Numbered from the stretch's first letter, positions 23,046-32,648 are shown. The stretch: 47,580 nucleotides of DNA from Phocaeicola plebeius (GCA_022767125.1 JALEPZ010000025.1:1-47580); one strand, 5' to 3'. The notes: generated from the letters alone by a model not told the origin. Numbers and translations are program-made.

Positions 23046-23891
23046 ATGAAGTTGATTCAATCCATTCAAGAGCTGCGTGCGGCACTGGCAGTTTGCCGGC
23101 AGGCGGGCAAGTCCATCGGACTGGTACCGACCATGGGAGCTTTGCACGCCGGTCACGCTTCGTTAGTGAAACGTGCGGTTGCTGAAAATGATGTGGTGGT
23201 GGTCAGTGATTTCGTGAATCCCACCCAATTTAACGACAAAAATGATTTGCTGAAATATCCTCGTACGCTGGAGGCGGATTGTGCCTTGTTGGAGGCGTGT
23301 GGTGCCCTGTTTGTGTTTGCGCCTTCGGTAGAGGAAATCTATCCGGAACCCGATACCCGGCAGTTCAGCTATGCACCGTTGGATACGGTCATGGAAGGCA
23401 AGTATCGTCCGGGACATTTCAATGGTGTGTGTCAGATAGTGAGCAAGCTGTTCCTGATCGTGGAGCCTACCCGTGCCTATTTCGGGGAGAAGGATTTCCA
23501 GCAGTTGGCCATTATCCGCGAAATGGTGCGCCGTTACCCGTTCGACCTGCAGATTGTGGGATGCCCCATCGTGCGTGAGGACGACGGTCTGGCCTTGAGC
23601 AGCCGCAATGCCCGGTTGTCCGAGGAGCAGCGCCGGCAGGCTCTCCAGATCTCGAAGACCTTGTTTGCCAGTGTAGAATACGGACGGACGCACTCGTTGT
23701 CCGAGACAAAATCCTTTGTGGAAGAGGCTATTGCCCATGCGGAAGGACTGCGTCTTGAATATTTCGAAGTGGTTGATGGTACGACCCTACAGACGGTAAC
23801 GGACTGGAACGACAGCCCGTACATCGTTGGCTGCATTACGGTCTTCTGCGGAGAAGTACGTCTGATTGATAACATTAAATATAAGGAGTAG
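23046..23891 (+). CDS. panC: Pantothenate synthetase
   Basis: A 281-residue enzyme that condenses pantoate and beta-alanine with ATP to pantothenate. The nucleotidyltransferase motif [13 protein letters not shown] (about residues 30-42) carries the HxGH-type signature, and [18 protein letters not shown] and GEKDFQQ follow in the family order. The C-terminal part includes the LSSRN loop. Full-length. The panD gene begins 6 bases after the stop, so aspartate decarboxylase would supply the beta-alanine for this enzyme. Confidence 0.96.
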   Translation: MKLIQSIQELRAALAVCRQAGKSIGLVPTMGALHAGHASLVKRAVAENDVVVVSDFVNPTQFNDKNDLLKYPRTLEADCALLEACGALFVFAPSVEEIYPEPDTRQFSYAPLDTVMEGKYRPGHFNGVCQIVSKLFLIVEPTRAYFGEKDFQQLAIIREMVRRYPFDLQIVGCPIVREDDGLALSSRNARLSEEQRRQALQISKTLFASVEYGRTHSLSETKSFVEEAIAHAEGLRLEYFEVVDGTTLQTVTDWNDSPYIVGCITVFCGEVRLIDNIKYKE

Positions 23892-23897
23892 ACCGGC

Positions 23898-24254
23898 ATG
23901 ATGATTGAAGTCTTGAAATCGAAGCTCCATTGTGTTTCGGTGACAGAAGCCAACCTGCACTATATGGGCAGTATTACCATCGACTAGGACCTGATGGATG
24001 CGGCTAACCTGATTGCCGGCGAGAAGGTGCACATTGTGGACAATAACAATGGCGAACGTTTCGAAACGTATATCATAAAGGGAGAACGGGGTTCAGGATG
24101 CATTTGTCTGAACGGAGCTGCAGCCCGCAAGGTACAGGTAGGCGATGTTGTCATCATCATGTCGTATGCCTTGATGGATTTCGAAGAGGCCAAGCATTTC
24201 CAGCCTGCTGTTGTCTTTCCCGATACACAGACCAACCGGCTGGTGCACGAATGA
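23898..24254 (+). pseudogene. panD: Aspartate 1-decarboxylase gene interrupted by an in-frame TAG
   Basis: Read through the stop, this encodes a 118-residue PanD, the pyruvoyl enzyme that makes beta-alanine from aspartate. The N-terminus [20 protein letters not shown], the Gly-Ser self-cleavage site (YMGS, Ser25-26 region) and the C-terminal part with [18 protein letters not shown] are intact. Codon 30 (23985-23987) is TAG between ITID and DLMDAAN, where relatives have Glu or Gln (one base change from GAG or CAG). Nothing else in the gene is damaged. A peptide starting at the ATG 23994 would lack the cleavage site. It may be a true nonsense mutation, a sequencing error or a suppressed codon. 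Confidence 0.85.
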
Positions 24255-24258
24255 ACTG

Positions 24259-24327
24259 AAGTCCCCGAGGGTACCCCATCAGGAGTTCGGAAACGTTCTC
24301 CTGATGGGGTATCCTCGGGGACTTTTT
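24259..24327. terminator. Shared terminator between panD and fbp
   Basis: A long hairpin pairs AAGTCCCCGAGG (24259-24270) with CCTCGGGGACTT (24313-24324), with a second inner stem around CCCCATCAGGAG/CTCCTGATGGGG, then TTT. It lies between convergent genes. Confidence 0.85.
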
Positions 24328-24361
24328 GTAGAGGATGGCGGATGACAATCGTTTCTGGCCG

Positions 24362-26359
24362 TTACAGTGACTTCTCTTTGATGACTCCCAGGTTGTAGGC
24401 CACGAGGAGTTTCTTCAGGTCTTCTATCTGAATTATCAGTTCCTTGCCCTTGTCCGTGTCCTTCACCATCATCCGTTGGGCGCTCATTTCCACAATCTGT
24501 GTGGTCGACTTAATGTCCAGTCCTTCGGCAATGGCCTTCTGCGTGGACGTGAAGGGTTCGTGCTGTACCAGCTGGAACCCACGGGAATGATAGACCAGGG
24601 TATAGCCGGCTATACCGGTTTCAGGCTGGTAGGCTTTCGAGAATCCGCCGTCGATGACCATCAGCTTGCCGTTGGCTTTGATGGGCTTTTCCCCCTTGAC
24701 GGCTTTTACGGGCACGTGGCCATTGATGATGTGGCGGTGTTGCCCGTCCACCCCGAATTCGTCCAGAATCATGTCACAGATATCCTCCCTGTCGCGCAGG
24801 GTATAGTAGTGTCCTTTCACTTCTTTATGCATTTCCTTGTCGGTCAGGAAATACCGCTCGAAAGTGGCCATCTTGCTCTTGTCGAAGGCGGGGGAATCCT
24901 TGCCGCACCAAAGATACCAGATATAGTCGAGGGCGAATGCCTTTTCCGGATTCTCCGTGTCGCCGAAATAGGCGGTGCGTACCAGTTGTCCCACTCGGTT
25001 CAGCAGGGCCTTTCCTTTGTATTTCTTGCCCAGTATGTCGATTTCCTTCAGGGTGCCGTCTGCATTCAGCGGCATGGAGGCATGAAACAGCAGATTCGAG
25101 TTGCAGACGTTGTACATGCAGCCGTAGCGGAACAGGCATTTCATGTGGGTACGCAGCTTCTCGCTGCTCGTAAAGGAATTGTGGAGCTTGCTGACCACTT
25201 CCTGTTCTTCCTCCGTCAGGCGGTAAGGGTCCGACGGGTCGAGGGTGGGGAAGTAGCACTCGCGCATGGCGTATTCCTTGCCTTCGTAGACAAAGACTTT
25301 CCGCTCGAAGTCAATGTGGTGGAGCAGCAGTCGGTTGTCCATATCAAACTCCGGCCGGCGGCGGATGATGGCGGCTTCCAGTTTGAACTGGATGATGCTG
25401 ATGGCTTTGTGCATCTGGGCAATGAGACGGATGGTCTTGTCGTTGTACGTGCCGGCCGTCTTGTCCACTTTCGGTCCGAAGAAATCGCAGGGGTCGTCTT
25501 TGTAGACTTCCATGGCAAAGGTGGCCAGCGGCAGCAGGTTGATGCCGTAACCGTCTTCCAGCACAGGCAGGTTGCCGTATCGCATGGCCAGTCGCAGTAG
25601 GTTGGCGATGCTGCAGTCGTTCCCCGCAGCGGCTCCCATCCACAAGATGTCGTGGTTGCCCCACTGGATGTCGAAGTTGTGGTAGTCGCACAAGGTGTCC
25701 ATGATGATGTGCGGGCCGGGTCCGCGGTCGAAGATGTCACCCAGAATGTGGAGGGAGTCGATGGTGAGACGCTGGATGAGGTTGCACATGGCAACAATGA
25801 AATCGTCAGCGCACTGGGTGTCGATGATGGTGCTGATGATGACATTGATGTATGCCTGCTTGTTGGGGTCAATGCTACTTTCGTGCAGCAGTTCCTGGAT
25901 AATGTAGGAGAACTCTTCGGGCAGGGCTTTGCGGACTTTCGAGCGGGTGTATTTCGACGATACGTTTTGGCACACCTTCACCAGTTGGTTCAGGGTAATG
26001 ACATACCAGTCTTCCAGTTCGGGCTCCTTCTCTTTCACCAGCTGCAGTTTTTGTTCGGGATAATAGATGAGCGTGCAAAGCTCTTTCTTCTCTGTTTCGC
26101 GGAGCGTGTTGCCGAAAATTTCGTTCACCTTTCGCTTGACGGCTCCCGAAGCGTTGCGCAATACGTGCTGAAAGGCTTCGTATTCCCCGTGCAGGTCGGC
26201 CAGGAAGTGTTCGGTTCCTTTGGGCAGATTCAAGATGGCTTCCAGATTGATGATTTCTCTGCTGGCAGCAGCGATGGTCGGGAAGTTGTGCGACAGCAGT
26301 TCCAGGTACCGCAGGTCCTGCTGAATCATTTCCGGGGTAATTTGGTGGTAGATTTTCAT
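24362..26359 (-). CDS. fbp: Fructose-1,6-bisphosphatase, class III
   Basis: A 665-residue gluconeogenic phosphatase converting fructose-1,6-bisphosphate to fructose-6-phosphate. It belongs to the class III (FBPase_2) family, unrelated to E. coli Fbp. It has the metal-binding blocks ADLHGEYEAF (residues ~54-63), LGDIFDRGP and WGNHDILWMG of a calcineurin-like fold, and HIINGHVPVKAVKGE towards the C-terminus. Length is typical for the family. It follows the transporter gene by 12 bases on the same strand. Confidence 0.95.
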   Translation of the reverse strand: MKIYHQITPEMIQQDLRYLELLSHNFPTIAAASREIINLEAILNLPKGTEHFLADLHGEYEAFQHVLRNASGAVKRKVNEIFGNTLRETEKKELCTLIYYPEQKLQLVKEKEPELEDWYVITLNQLVKVCQNVSSKYTRSKVRKALPEEFSYIIQELLHESSIDPNKQAYINVIISTIIDTQCADDFIVAMCNLIQRLTIDSLHILGDIFDRGPGPHIIMDTLCDYHNFDIQWGNHDILWMGAAAGNDCSIANLLRLAMRYGNLPVLEDGYGINLLPLATFAMEVYKDDPCDFFGPKVDKTAGTYNDKTIRLIAQMHKAISIIQFKLEAAIIRRRPEFDMDNRLLLHHIDFERKVFVYEGKEYAMRECYFPTLDPSDPYRLTEEEQEVVSKLHNSFTSSEKLRTHMKCLFRYGCMYNVCNSNLLFHASMPLNADGTLKEIDILGKKYKGKALLNRVGQLVRTAYFGDTENPEKAFALDYIWYLWCGKDSPAFDKSKMATFERYFLTDKEMHKEVKGHYYTLRDREDICDMILDEFGVDGQHRHIINGHVPVKAVKGEKPIKANGKLMVIDGGFSKAYQPETGIAGYTLVYHSRGFQLVQHEPFTSTQKAIAEGLDIKSTTQIVEMSAQRMMVKDTDKGKELIIQIEDLKKLLVAYNLGVIKEKSL

Positions 26360-26371
26360 GTCTTTATGAGA

Positions 26372-28033
26372 TTAAAGGAATAGCATTAAGATAAGTTGTG
26401 CGATGATGACGCGGGCGAACAGTCCCAGCGGATAGACCGTGGCATAACTCACGGAGGGGTTGTCGTTGGGAATGATGTCGTTGGCATAGTTCAGGGCCAT
26501 GGGGTTGGCCATGCTTCCGCAGAGCATGCCGCAGGTGTTGCCGAAATCGAGATGGAACATCCGCAGGGCCACGAGGGCCATGATGACGACAGGCACGAAC
26601 GTAATCAGAAATCCTGCCCCCACCCACAGGGCTCCTTCGGGGCGGAGGATGGTCTCGAAGAATTGGGCGCCGGCGTCCAGTCCCAGACAGGCCAGGTAGA
26701 GCGACAGCCCGATACCGCGCAGCATGAGGTTGGCGCTGCGCGTGGTGTAGGTCAGCATGTGCAGGCGGGGACCATACGATCCGATGAGGATGCCCACAAT
26801 GACCGGTCCGCCGGCAAGTCCTAGCCGGACGGGGGTACTCATTCCAGGGATGGCGATGGGGATGGAACCGATGATCAGTCCCAGCACGATGCCGAAGAAG
26901 ATGGAGGCCAGGTTGGGGTCCTTGAGGGTCTGGACCGTATTCCCCAGTACATTCTCCACGTTGCGGATGGCGGCTGCCTCTCCTACAACGGTGAGGCGGT
27001 CGCCCAGCTGCAACGTCAGACCGGGAGTGGGCAGCAGCTGTACGCCGCTGCGCAACACCCGGCTGATGTTGATGCCGTAGGTGTTGCGCAGACGGAGCGC
27101 GCCCAGTTTCTTTCCGTTGATTTCCGAGCGCGACACGACAATGTGTTTCGAAATAAGCTGCCCGTCTATGGCATTCCAGTCAATGTCGCCTTTATTCCAG
27201 TCGCGGTGCTCCTGCTCTCCGAAAAGGATGGTCAGGGCCGGCGTGTCCTTTTCGTTGGCAATGACTAACAGCCGGTCGTTTTCCTTCAGGATTTTCTCCG
27301 AGGTCGGGATGCTGACCACTCCGTTGCGCCACATCCGGGAGATGACAAATTTGGGATAGCTCCACTGGGCGATGTTCTGGATGCTCTTGTCGAAGATGGC
27401 AGGATTGTGCACCCGGAACGAAACAATGAAGGTCTGGTTGCTTTCTTCGTGTTCATGGTCCTCGAGGTCGGCAGGACGGACGAACCATTTACGCACTACG
27501 ATGAGGGCGAGGATGACGCCAACGACTCCCAGTGGATAGGTGACGGCGCAACCCAAGGCAGCTCCCGAAGTCGGCTGTCCCAATAGTTTCAGTGTCTGCT
27601 GGGCGGCACCGAGCGCCGGTGTGTTGGTCGTCGCGCCACAGAGGATGCCGGCCATGTCGGGCAGGGAGATACCTGTCAGCCGGGCAAGAAGCAGGGCCAT
27701 GGCCGTGCCCAGGGCGATGACTCCCAGTCCCAGCAGATTGAGCGTATAGCCGCCCTGCCGGAACGAACTGATGAAGCCCGGTCCTACCTGGAGCCCCAGG
27801 GCATAGACGAAAATCACCAGTCCCAGGCTTTCGGCATAGGTCAGCATCTGCTGGTCGACCGACAGTCCCAGATGTCCGGCCAGGATACCCGTGAAGAACA
27901 CAAAGGTGACTCCGAGCGATACTCCGAAAGCCTGGATCTTGCCCAGCACGCGCCCGATGGCAATGATGAGCGACATGACGACCACCGCCTGAAGGGCGGA
28001 GTGACGGTAAAAGAGATCAATCAACCATTCCAT
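26372..28033 (-). CDS. AspT/YidE-type putative transporter
   Basis: A 553-residue inner-membrane protein built as a duplicated YidE/AspT module: about five to six hydrophobic helices (residues 1-185), a soluble central region with two TrkA-C-like regulatory domains (about 200-370), then a second set of helices (375-553). The glycine-rich repeats GATTNTPALGAA and GSMANPMALNYA match the twin signature loops of the aspartate:alanine antiporter family (TC 2.A.81). The substrate is not known. It lies between glnN (44-base gap) and fbp (12 bases), likely co-transcribed. Confidence 0.88.
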   Translation of the reverse strand: MEWLIDLFYRHSALQAVVVMSLIIAIGRVLGKIQAFGVSLGVTFVFFTGILAGHLGLSVDQQMLTYAESLGLVIFVYALGLQVGPGFISSFRQGGYTLNLLGLGVIALGTAMALLLARLTGISLPDMAGILCGATTNTPALGAAQQTLKLLGQPTSGAALGCAVTYPLGVVGVILALIVVRKWFVRPADLEDHEHEESNQTFIVSFRVHNPAIFDKSIQNIAQWSYPKFVISRMWRNGVVSIPTSEKILKENDRLLVIANEKDTPALTILFGEQEHRDWNKGDIDWNAIDGQLISKHIVVSRSEINGKKLGALRLRNTYGINISRVLRSGVQLLPTPGLTLQLGDRLTVVGEAAAIRNVENVLGNTVQTLKDPNLASIFFGIVLGLIIGSIPIAIPGMSTPVRLGLAGGPVIVGILIGSYGPRLHMLTYTTRSANLMLRGIGLSLYLACLGLDAGAQFFETILRPEGALWVGAGFLITFVPVVIMALVALRMFHLDFGNTCGMLCGSMANPMALNYANDIIPNDNPSVSYATVYPLGLFARVIIAQLILMLFL

Positions 28034-28077
28034 ATGGCAAAGTTAGTTGTTTTCTGTCAAATCGGCAAGCGGATGGC

Positions 28078-30267
28078 TCATCGGATAAACAGTAATTCGC
28101 GGTATTTGGGCAAGGTCCACATCTGGTCGTCCACGATGAGTTCCAGCTGGTCGATGTGGTAGCGGATCTGCTCCAGCATCGGGGCGATGGTATCGTGGTA
28201 GGCAATGGCCTTCTCGCGTTGGGAAGTGATGCGGTTGGCCACCTTGCGGGAGGCAATCATCGCATCGACATGTTCCTTGATGTAGGCGGTGTGTTCAGAA
28301 ATCTCCCGGATGATGGCGATGTTTTCAGCCGACAGCTGGTGCGCTTCGTCGTCAGGGAGGAGCACCTTCATCTTGTACGCATTGTCGAGCAGCTTGCTTT
28401 GGTATTCAATGGCCACCGGCACGATGTGGTTCATCACCAGGTCGCCCAACACGCGGGCTTCGATCTGTATCTTCTTGGTGTACATTTCCCACTTCACCTC
28501 ATTGCGGGCTTCCAGCTCTTTCTGTGTCATGATGCCGGTCGATTCGAACATCCGTACCGAATCGGGGTGGAGGTAGTTGTCGAAAATAAGGGGACAGCTG
28601 GTCTCGCAGTCCAGTCCGCGACGGGCTGCCTCTTCCTTCCAGGCATCGCTGTAGCCGTTGCCGTCGAAACGGATGGGCTTGCATTCCTTGATGTATTGGC
28701 GGATGACCTGGATGATGGCCGACATTTTCGGGGCACCTTCCTCAATCAGGGCATCCACTGTTTGCTTGAAACGGACAAGCTGTTCGGCCACTGCACCGTT
28801 CAGCGCGATGCAGGCACTGGCGCAGTTGGCCTCCGAACCGGGGGCGCGGAACTCGAATCGGTTGCCGGTGAAGGCAAAGGGCGAGGTACGGTTACGGTCG
28901 GTGTTGTCAATCAGCAGTTCGGGTATCTGGGGGATGTCCAGCTTCAGTCCCTGTTTCGAGTTGAGCGATGTGAGGTCGTTGGTGGTGCTTTCCTCCAGGT
29001 GGTCGAGCACCTGGCTGAGCTGGGTGCCGAGGAAGGAAGAAATGATGGCGGGGGGAGCCTCGTGCGCTCCCAGACGGTGGGCATTGGTGGCGCTCATGAT
29101 GGAGGCTTTCAACAATCCGTTGTGGTGGTAAACGGCCATCAGGGTATTGACGACGAACGTGATGAAGCGCAGGTTCTCTTCAGAGGTCTTGCCCGGGGCC
29201 ATCAGCAGGGTGCCGTTGTCGGTCCCGAGCGACCAGTTGTTGTGCTTGCCCGAACCGTTCACACCCTTGAACGGCTTTTCATGAAGCAGGACGCGGAACC
29301 CGTGGTTGCGGGCAATCGTGCGCATGAGCGACAAGATGAGCATGTTGTGGTCGACGGCCAGGTTACACTCTTCGTAGATGGGGGCCAGCACGAACTGGTT
29401 AGGGGCTACCTCGTTGTGGCGGGTCTTCACCGGAATGCCCAGCTCCAATGCCTGGATTTCGAGGTCTTTCATGAAGGCGGCCACGCGGGAGGGGATGGCT
29501 CCGAAGTAGTGGTCTTCCAACTGTTGGTTTTTCGAGGCCTCGTGGCCCATCAGCGTACGGCCTGTCAGCAGCAGGTCAGGACGGGCGGCATAGAGTCCTT
29601 CGTCCACCAGGAAGTATTCTTGTTCCCAGCCCAAGTAGGCAATGACCTTTTTGGCGGAATAATCAAAATAATGTACCACGTCGAGGGCGGCTTGGGTCAC
29701 GGCATGGATCGACTTCAGCAGCGGGGCTTTATAGTCGAGCGATTCTCCGGTATAGGCAATGAAGACCGTGGGGATGCACAGGGTGTCATCGACCACGAAG
29801 ACAGGAGAAGAAGGGTCCCAGGCACTGTAGCCGCGGGCCTCGAACGTGTTGCGGATGCCGCCGTTGGGAAACGAGGAACCGTCCGATTCTTGCTGCACCA
29901 GCAGCTTGCCGGAAAACTCCTCCAGCATACCTCCCTTGCCGTCGTGCTCCACGAAGGCATCGTGCTTCTCGGCGGTACCTTCGGTCAGGGGCTGGAACCA
30001 GTGGGTATAGTGAGTGACACCCAGTTCCGTGGCCCACTTCTTCATGGCGGCTGCCACCTGGTCGGCGATGCTGCGGTCGAGGGCCGCTCCGTTGTCGATG
30101 ACATCGGTCAGCTTTTCATAGACCTTGCTGGGCAGGTATTTGAACATTTTTTCCCGGTTAAAGACGTACTTGGCGAAATATTCGCTGGGCCGTTCAGCGG
30201 GTTGCTTGACTTCCACCGGTTTCTTGTGGAAGGCTTCTTCTACTACTTTAAATCTGAGTTTTGACAT
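28078..30267 (-). CDS. glnN: Glutamine synthetase, type III
   Basis: A 729-residue ATP-dependent enzyme making glutamine from glutamate and ammonia. The length and the segments NDLTSLNSKQGLKLDIPQIP (about 400) and NRNRTSPFAFTGNRFEFRAPG (about 450, substrate and nucleotide site) identify GSIII, the form common in Bacteroides. It also has the GSIII-specific GSGKHNNWSLG catalytic region. There is no adenylylation-type Tyr region. It begins 40 bases after a DapL-like gene and precedes the transporter and fbp on the same strand. Confidence 0.96.
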   Translation of the reverse strand: MSKLRFKVVEEAFHKKPVEVKQPAERPSEYFAKYVFNREKMFKYLPSKVYEKLTDVIDNGAALDRSIADQVAAAMKKWATELGVTHYTHWFQPLTEGTAEKHDAFVEHDGKGGMLEEFSGKLLVQQESDGSSFPNGGIRNTFEARGYSAWDPSSPVFVVDDTLCIPTVFIAYTGESLDYKAPLLKSIHAVTQAALDVVHYFDYSAKKVIAYLGWEQEYFLVDEGLYAARPDLLLTGRTLMGHEASKNQQLEDHYFGAIPSRVAAFMKDLEIQALELGIPVKTRHNEVAPNQFVLAPIYEECNLAVDHNMLILSLMRTIARNHGFRVLLHEKPFKGVNGSGKHNNWSLGTDNGTLLMAPGKTSEENLRFITFVVNTLMAVYHHNGLLKASIMSATNAHRLGAHEAPPAIISSFLGTQLSQVLDHLEESTTNDLTSLNSKQGLKLDIPQIPELLIDNTDRNRTSPFAFTGNRFEFRAPGSEANCASACIALNGAVAEQLVRFKQTVDALIEEGAPKMSAIIQVIRQYIKECKPIRFDGNGYSDAWKEEAARRGLDCETSCPLIFDNYLHPDSVRMFESTGIMTQKELEARNEVKWEMYTKKIQIEARVLGDLVMNHIVPVAIEYQSKLLDNAYKMKVLLPDDEAHQLSAENIAIIREISEHTAYIKEHVDAMIASRKVANRITSQREKAIAYHDTIAPMLEQIRYHIDQLELIVDDQMWTLPKYRELLFIR

Positions 30268-30307
30268 ATTGCCTTTGTATATTTCTTATTGGATAGTTGT
30301 TGCTGGG

Positions 30308-31543
30308 TTAGAGAATGCGCCAGTGGCGGATGCGGTGGACGGCCTCTTCGCATTCCTTGCGGGAGCAGAAGGCCGTGAACTGTACATAGCCTTCACCGCC
30401 GGGACCGAAGCCCACCCCGGGGGTGCAGATGATGCCGGTTTCATAGAGCAGGTGCTCGAAGAATTTCATGGAAGAGAGGGTACCGGGTGTTTTCACCCAC
30501 AGAAAAGGGGCATTGTCGCCGCCATAGACCGTCAGCCGGTTGCCGCTCAAGGCTTCTTTTAGCAGGGCGGCATTGGCCAGGTAGTAGTCCGTGCGTTCCT
30601 TCACCGCCTTTTTCCCCTCTGGGGTATAGAGCGATTCGGCCGCTCGTTGGGCCAGGTAGATGGCCGTTCCGAACCGGATATGGCTGAGGCGTTCCCATTT
30701 GGGGGTCAGGGCAATCCGCCGTCCGTCGAGGGTGGCGGCGGTCAGCTCTTTGGGGATGACCACATAGCCGCACTGCAGGCCGGTGAATCCGGCACCCATG
30801 GAGAACGTCCGGAACTCCACGGCCACTTTCTTGGCCCCCTTGATCTCGTAAATGGAGTGGGGGACATCCTTCTCCCGGATGTATGCTTCGTAGGTGGCGT
30901 CGAAGAGGAGGAGGGTGTCGTGTTCGATGGCATAGTTGACCCATTTCCGCAGTTCCGCCTTCCGCTGGACAGTGCCCGTCGGATTGTCGGGATAACAGAG
31001 ATAAATAATGTCGATCGGCTGTTCCGGCAGTTGCGGGATAAAGTGGTTCTCGTACGAACAGGGCATATAGACCACGTTGCTCCATTTTCCGTCATCCTGC
31101 AGGGTGCCTGCCCGGCCTACCGATACGTTGGCATCGATGTAGAGGGGATAGATGGGGTCGGTCACCCCGATACTGTTGTCGTGACGGAGCAGGTCGCTCA
31201 TGTTGCTGATGGACTCCTTGGCACTGTTGGTGACAAACACTTCGCCGGGTGTCAGCTGGATACCTTTCGGGGCGAAGTCGTTCTTGATAATGGCGTCGAC
31301 CAGGAAGTCATACCCGTGGTGGGGGCTGTAGCCCCGGAAGGTTTCCTGCTGGGCCATTTCGTCCACGGCACGGTGGAGGGCCTTGACGGTCACGTCAGGC
31401 AGTGGTAGGGTGACATCTTCTTTCCCAAGGTCGATGACCCGGGTCTTGGGATGGGTTACCCTGAACGAGTTTACTTTCTTTGCGATGTCCGTAAAGAAAT
31501 AGTTGTCAGGCAGTTTCAGAAAATGCTCATTGATTAGTGCCAT
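30308..31543 (-). CDS. LL-diaminopimelate aminotransferase-like protein lacking the PLP lysine
   Basis: The 411-residue protein aligns end to end with DapL, the PLP enzyme that makes LL-diaminopimelate for lysine and peptidoglycan. Key positions differ. The Schiff-base lysine of SFSKxAGFTG is Met249 (TFSMGAGFTG, codon ATG at 30799-30797). The substrate Arg of the C-terminal EGYIRLTAF motif is Gln388 (EGYVQFTAF). LGIGDVT reads LGKEDVT (39-45), and NDGAKSD reads TNSAKES. Asp216, Tyr219 and the second Asn of NPTG remain. The frame is open and full-length, so this looks like a diverged paralogue rather than decay. The start at 31543 fits; TATTTTTG lies at 31580-31573. No dapF neighbour is present. 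Confidence 0.85.
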   Translation of the reverse strand: MALINEHFLKLPDNYFFTDIAKKVNSFRVTHPKTRVIDLGKEDVTLPLPDVTVKALHRAVDEMAQQETFRGYSPHHGYDFLVDAIIKNDFAPKGIQLTPGEVFVTNSAKESISNMSDLLRHDNSIGVTDPIYPLYIDANVSVGRAGTLQDDGKWSNVVYMPCSYENHFIPQLPEQPIDIIYLCYPDNPTGTVQRKAELRKWVNYAIEHDTLLLFDATYEAYIREKDVPHSIYEIKGAKKVAVEFRTFSMGAGFTGLQCGYVVIPKELTAATLDGRRIALTPKWERLSHIRFGTAIYLAQRAAESLYTPEGKKAVKERTDYYLANAALLKEALSGNRLTVYGGDNAPFLWVKTPGTLSSMKFFEHLLYETGIICTPGVGFGPGGEGYVQFTAFCSRKECEEAVHRIRHWRIL

Positions 31544-31572
31544 AGTGTCCCTCTTATTACCGTTATTGGATG

Positions 31573-31580
31573 CAAAAATA
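31573..31580 (-). promoter_or_regulatory. -7 promoter box upstream of the DapL-like/glnN cluster
   Basis: TATTTTTG on the minus strand, with TTTG at 31602-31599 (18-base spacer, slightly short). It lies about 30 bases before the DapL-like start and could drive DapL-like, glnN, transporter and fbp. Confidence 0.5.
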
Positions 31581-31696
31581 CGCAAAATCCGTCAACTGCA
31601 AAAGGTTTTTGGAGGGAGATTCTGCAAAAAGTATTTTTTCGGCAATTCCATACAAAAAAAATAGGCTGAGTAAGGTGGTGGATATGATTCTTTTGC

Positions 31697-31704
31697 TAAA
31701 TTTG
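31697..31704 (+). promoter_or_regulatory. -7 promoter box for the YitT-family gene
   Basis: TAAATTTG matches TAnnTTTG, 25 bases before the chosen ATG at 31729. No clear -33 box was found. Confidence 0.5.
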
Positions 31705-31728
31705 TCCCCGAATTTAAAACCTTCTACA

Positions 31729-32619
31729 ATGAATAGCGCATTACCTGTTACTCCGCGTCAGCGGGTACTTCGAGAAATCAAAGATTATGTATTGATAGCT
31801 GTCGGCATGTTGTTGTATGCCGTTGGGTGGACGGTGTTTTTGCTGCCCAATGATTTGCCTTCAGGGGCTGTCCCGGGCATTGCTTCTATTGTCTATTGGG
31901 CCACCAAGATTCCGGTGCAGTATACCTATATGACCATCAATGGTATTCTGTTGGTCTTTTCCTTGATTATCCTGGGCTGGAAGTTCAGTGTGAAGACCAT
32001 TTATGCCGTGGTGGTACTGAGTACGGTGTTGCCCATCATCCAGGCGTTGACCGATGGAGTTTCCCTTATCCACGACCAGCCTTTCATGGCTTGTGTGCTG
32101 GGAGCCACGTTCTGTGGCGGCGGCATTGGCGTGGCTTTCTCGGCGAATGGCAGTACGGGGGGCACGGATATCATCGCTGCCATTGTCAACAAATACCGCG
32201 ATATTAGTCTGGGACGGGTCATCATGTTGACCGACCTGATCATCATTTCATCGAGTTATCTGGTGCTGCACGACTGGGAAAAGGTGGTCTATGGTTATGT
32301 GGTTCTCTTCATTACCGGCTATGTGCTCGATCAGGTGGTGAACGGTGCCCGCCAGTCGGTGCAGTTTTTCATTATTTCGAAGCATTATGAGGAAATCGGC
32401 AAGCGCATTAACAAGGACCTGCACCGAGGCGTGACGTTCATCGACGGGGTGGGCTGCTATACGAATACCGGGGTGAAGATGATGTTCGTCCTGGCAAAGA
32501 AAAGTGAGTCGAACACGATTTTCCGTCTCATCAAGGATATCGACCCGAAGGCTTTCGTTTCACAGAGTGCCGTTATCGGCGTCTTTGGTGAAGGGTTCGA
32601 CCGCATCAAGGTGAAATAA
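31729..32619 (+). CDS. YitT family membrane protein (DUF161/DUF2179)
   Basis: A 296-residue inner-membrane protein. About five to six hydrophobic helices occupy residues 15-205, and a soluble C-terminal DUF2179 domain follows (about 215-296; from SVQFFIISKHYEEIGKRI to GVFGEGFDRIK). The glycine-rich FCGGGIGVAFSANGSTGGTD is the conserved YitT loop. Function is unknown; relatives are often called YebE/YitT permease-like. The upstream extension to 31570 is rejected because the promoter box and the conserved start agree with 31729. Confidence 0.88.
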   Translation: MNSALPVTPRQRVLREIKDYVLIAVGMLLYAVGWTVFLLPNDLPSGAVPGIASIVYWATKIPVQYTYMTINGILLVFSLIILGWKFSVKTIYAVVVLSTVLPIIQALTDGVSLIHDQPFMACVLGATFCGGGIGVAFSANGSTGGTDIIAAIVNKYRDISLGRVIMLTDLIIISSSYLVLHDWEKVVYGYVVLFITGYVLDQVVNGARQSVQFFIISKHYEEIGKRINKDLHRGVTFIDGVGCYTNTGVKMMFVLAKKSESNTIFRLIKDIDPKAFVSQSAVIGVFGEGFDRIKVK

Positions 32620-32648
32620 GAATGAATAATTAATAATTTTAATCGGGC

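Noticed and set aside
24476..25600. Long ORF opposite fbp
   Set aside because: The fbp frame has metal-binding motifs and a family-typical length; the opposite frame reflects codon bias.
28156..30264. A 702-codon ORF opposite glnN
   Set aside because: It is an antisense shadow without motifs; glnN carries GSIII signatures.
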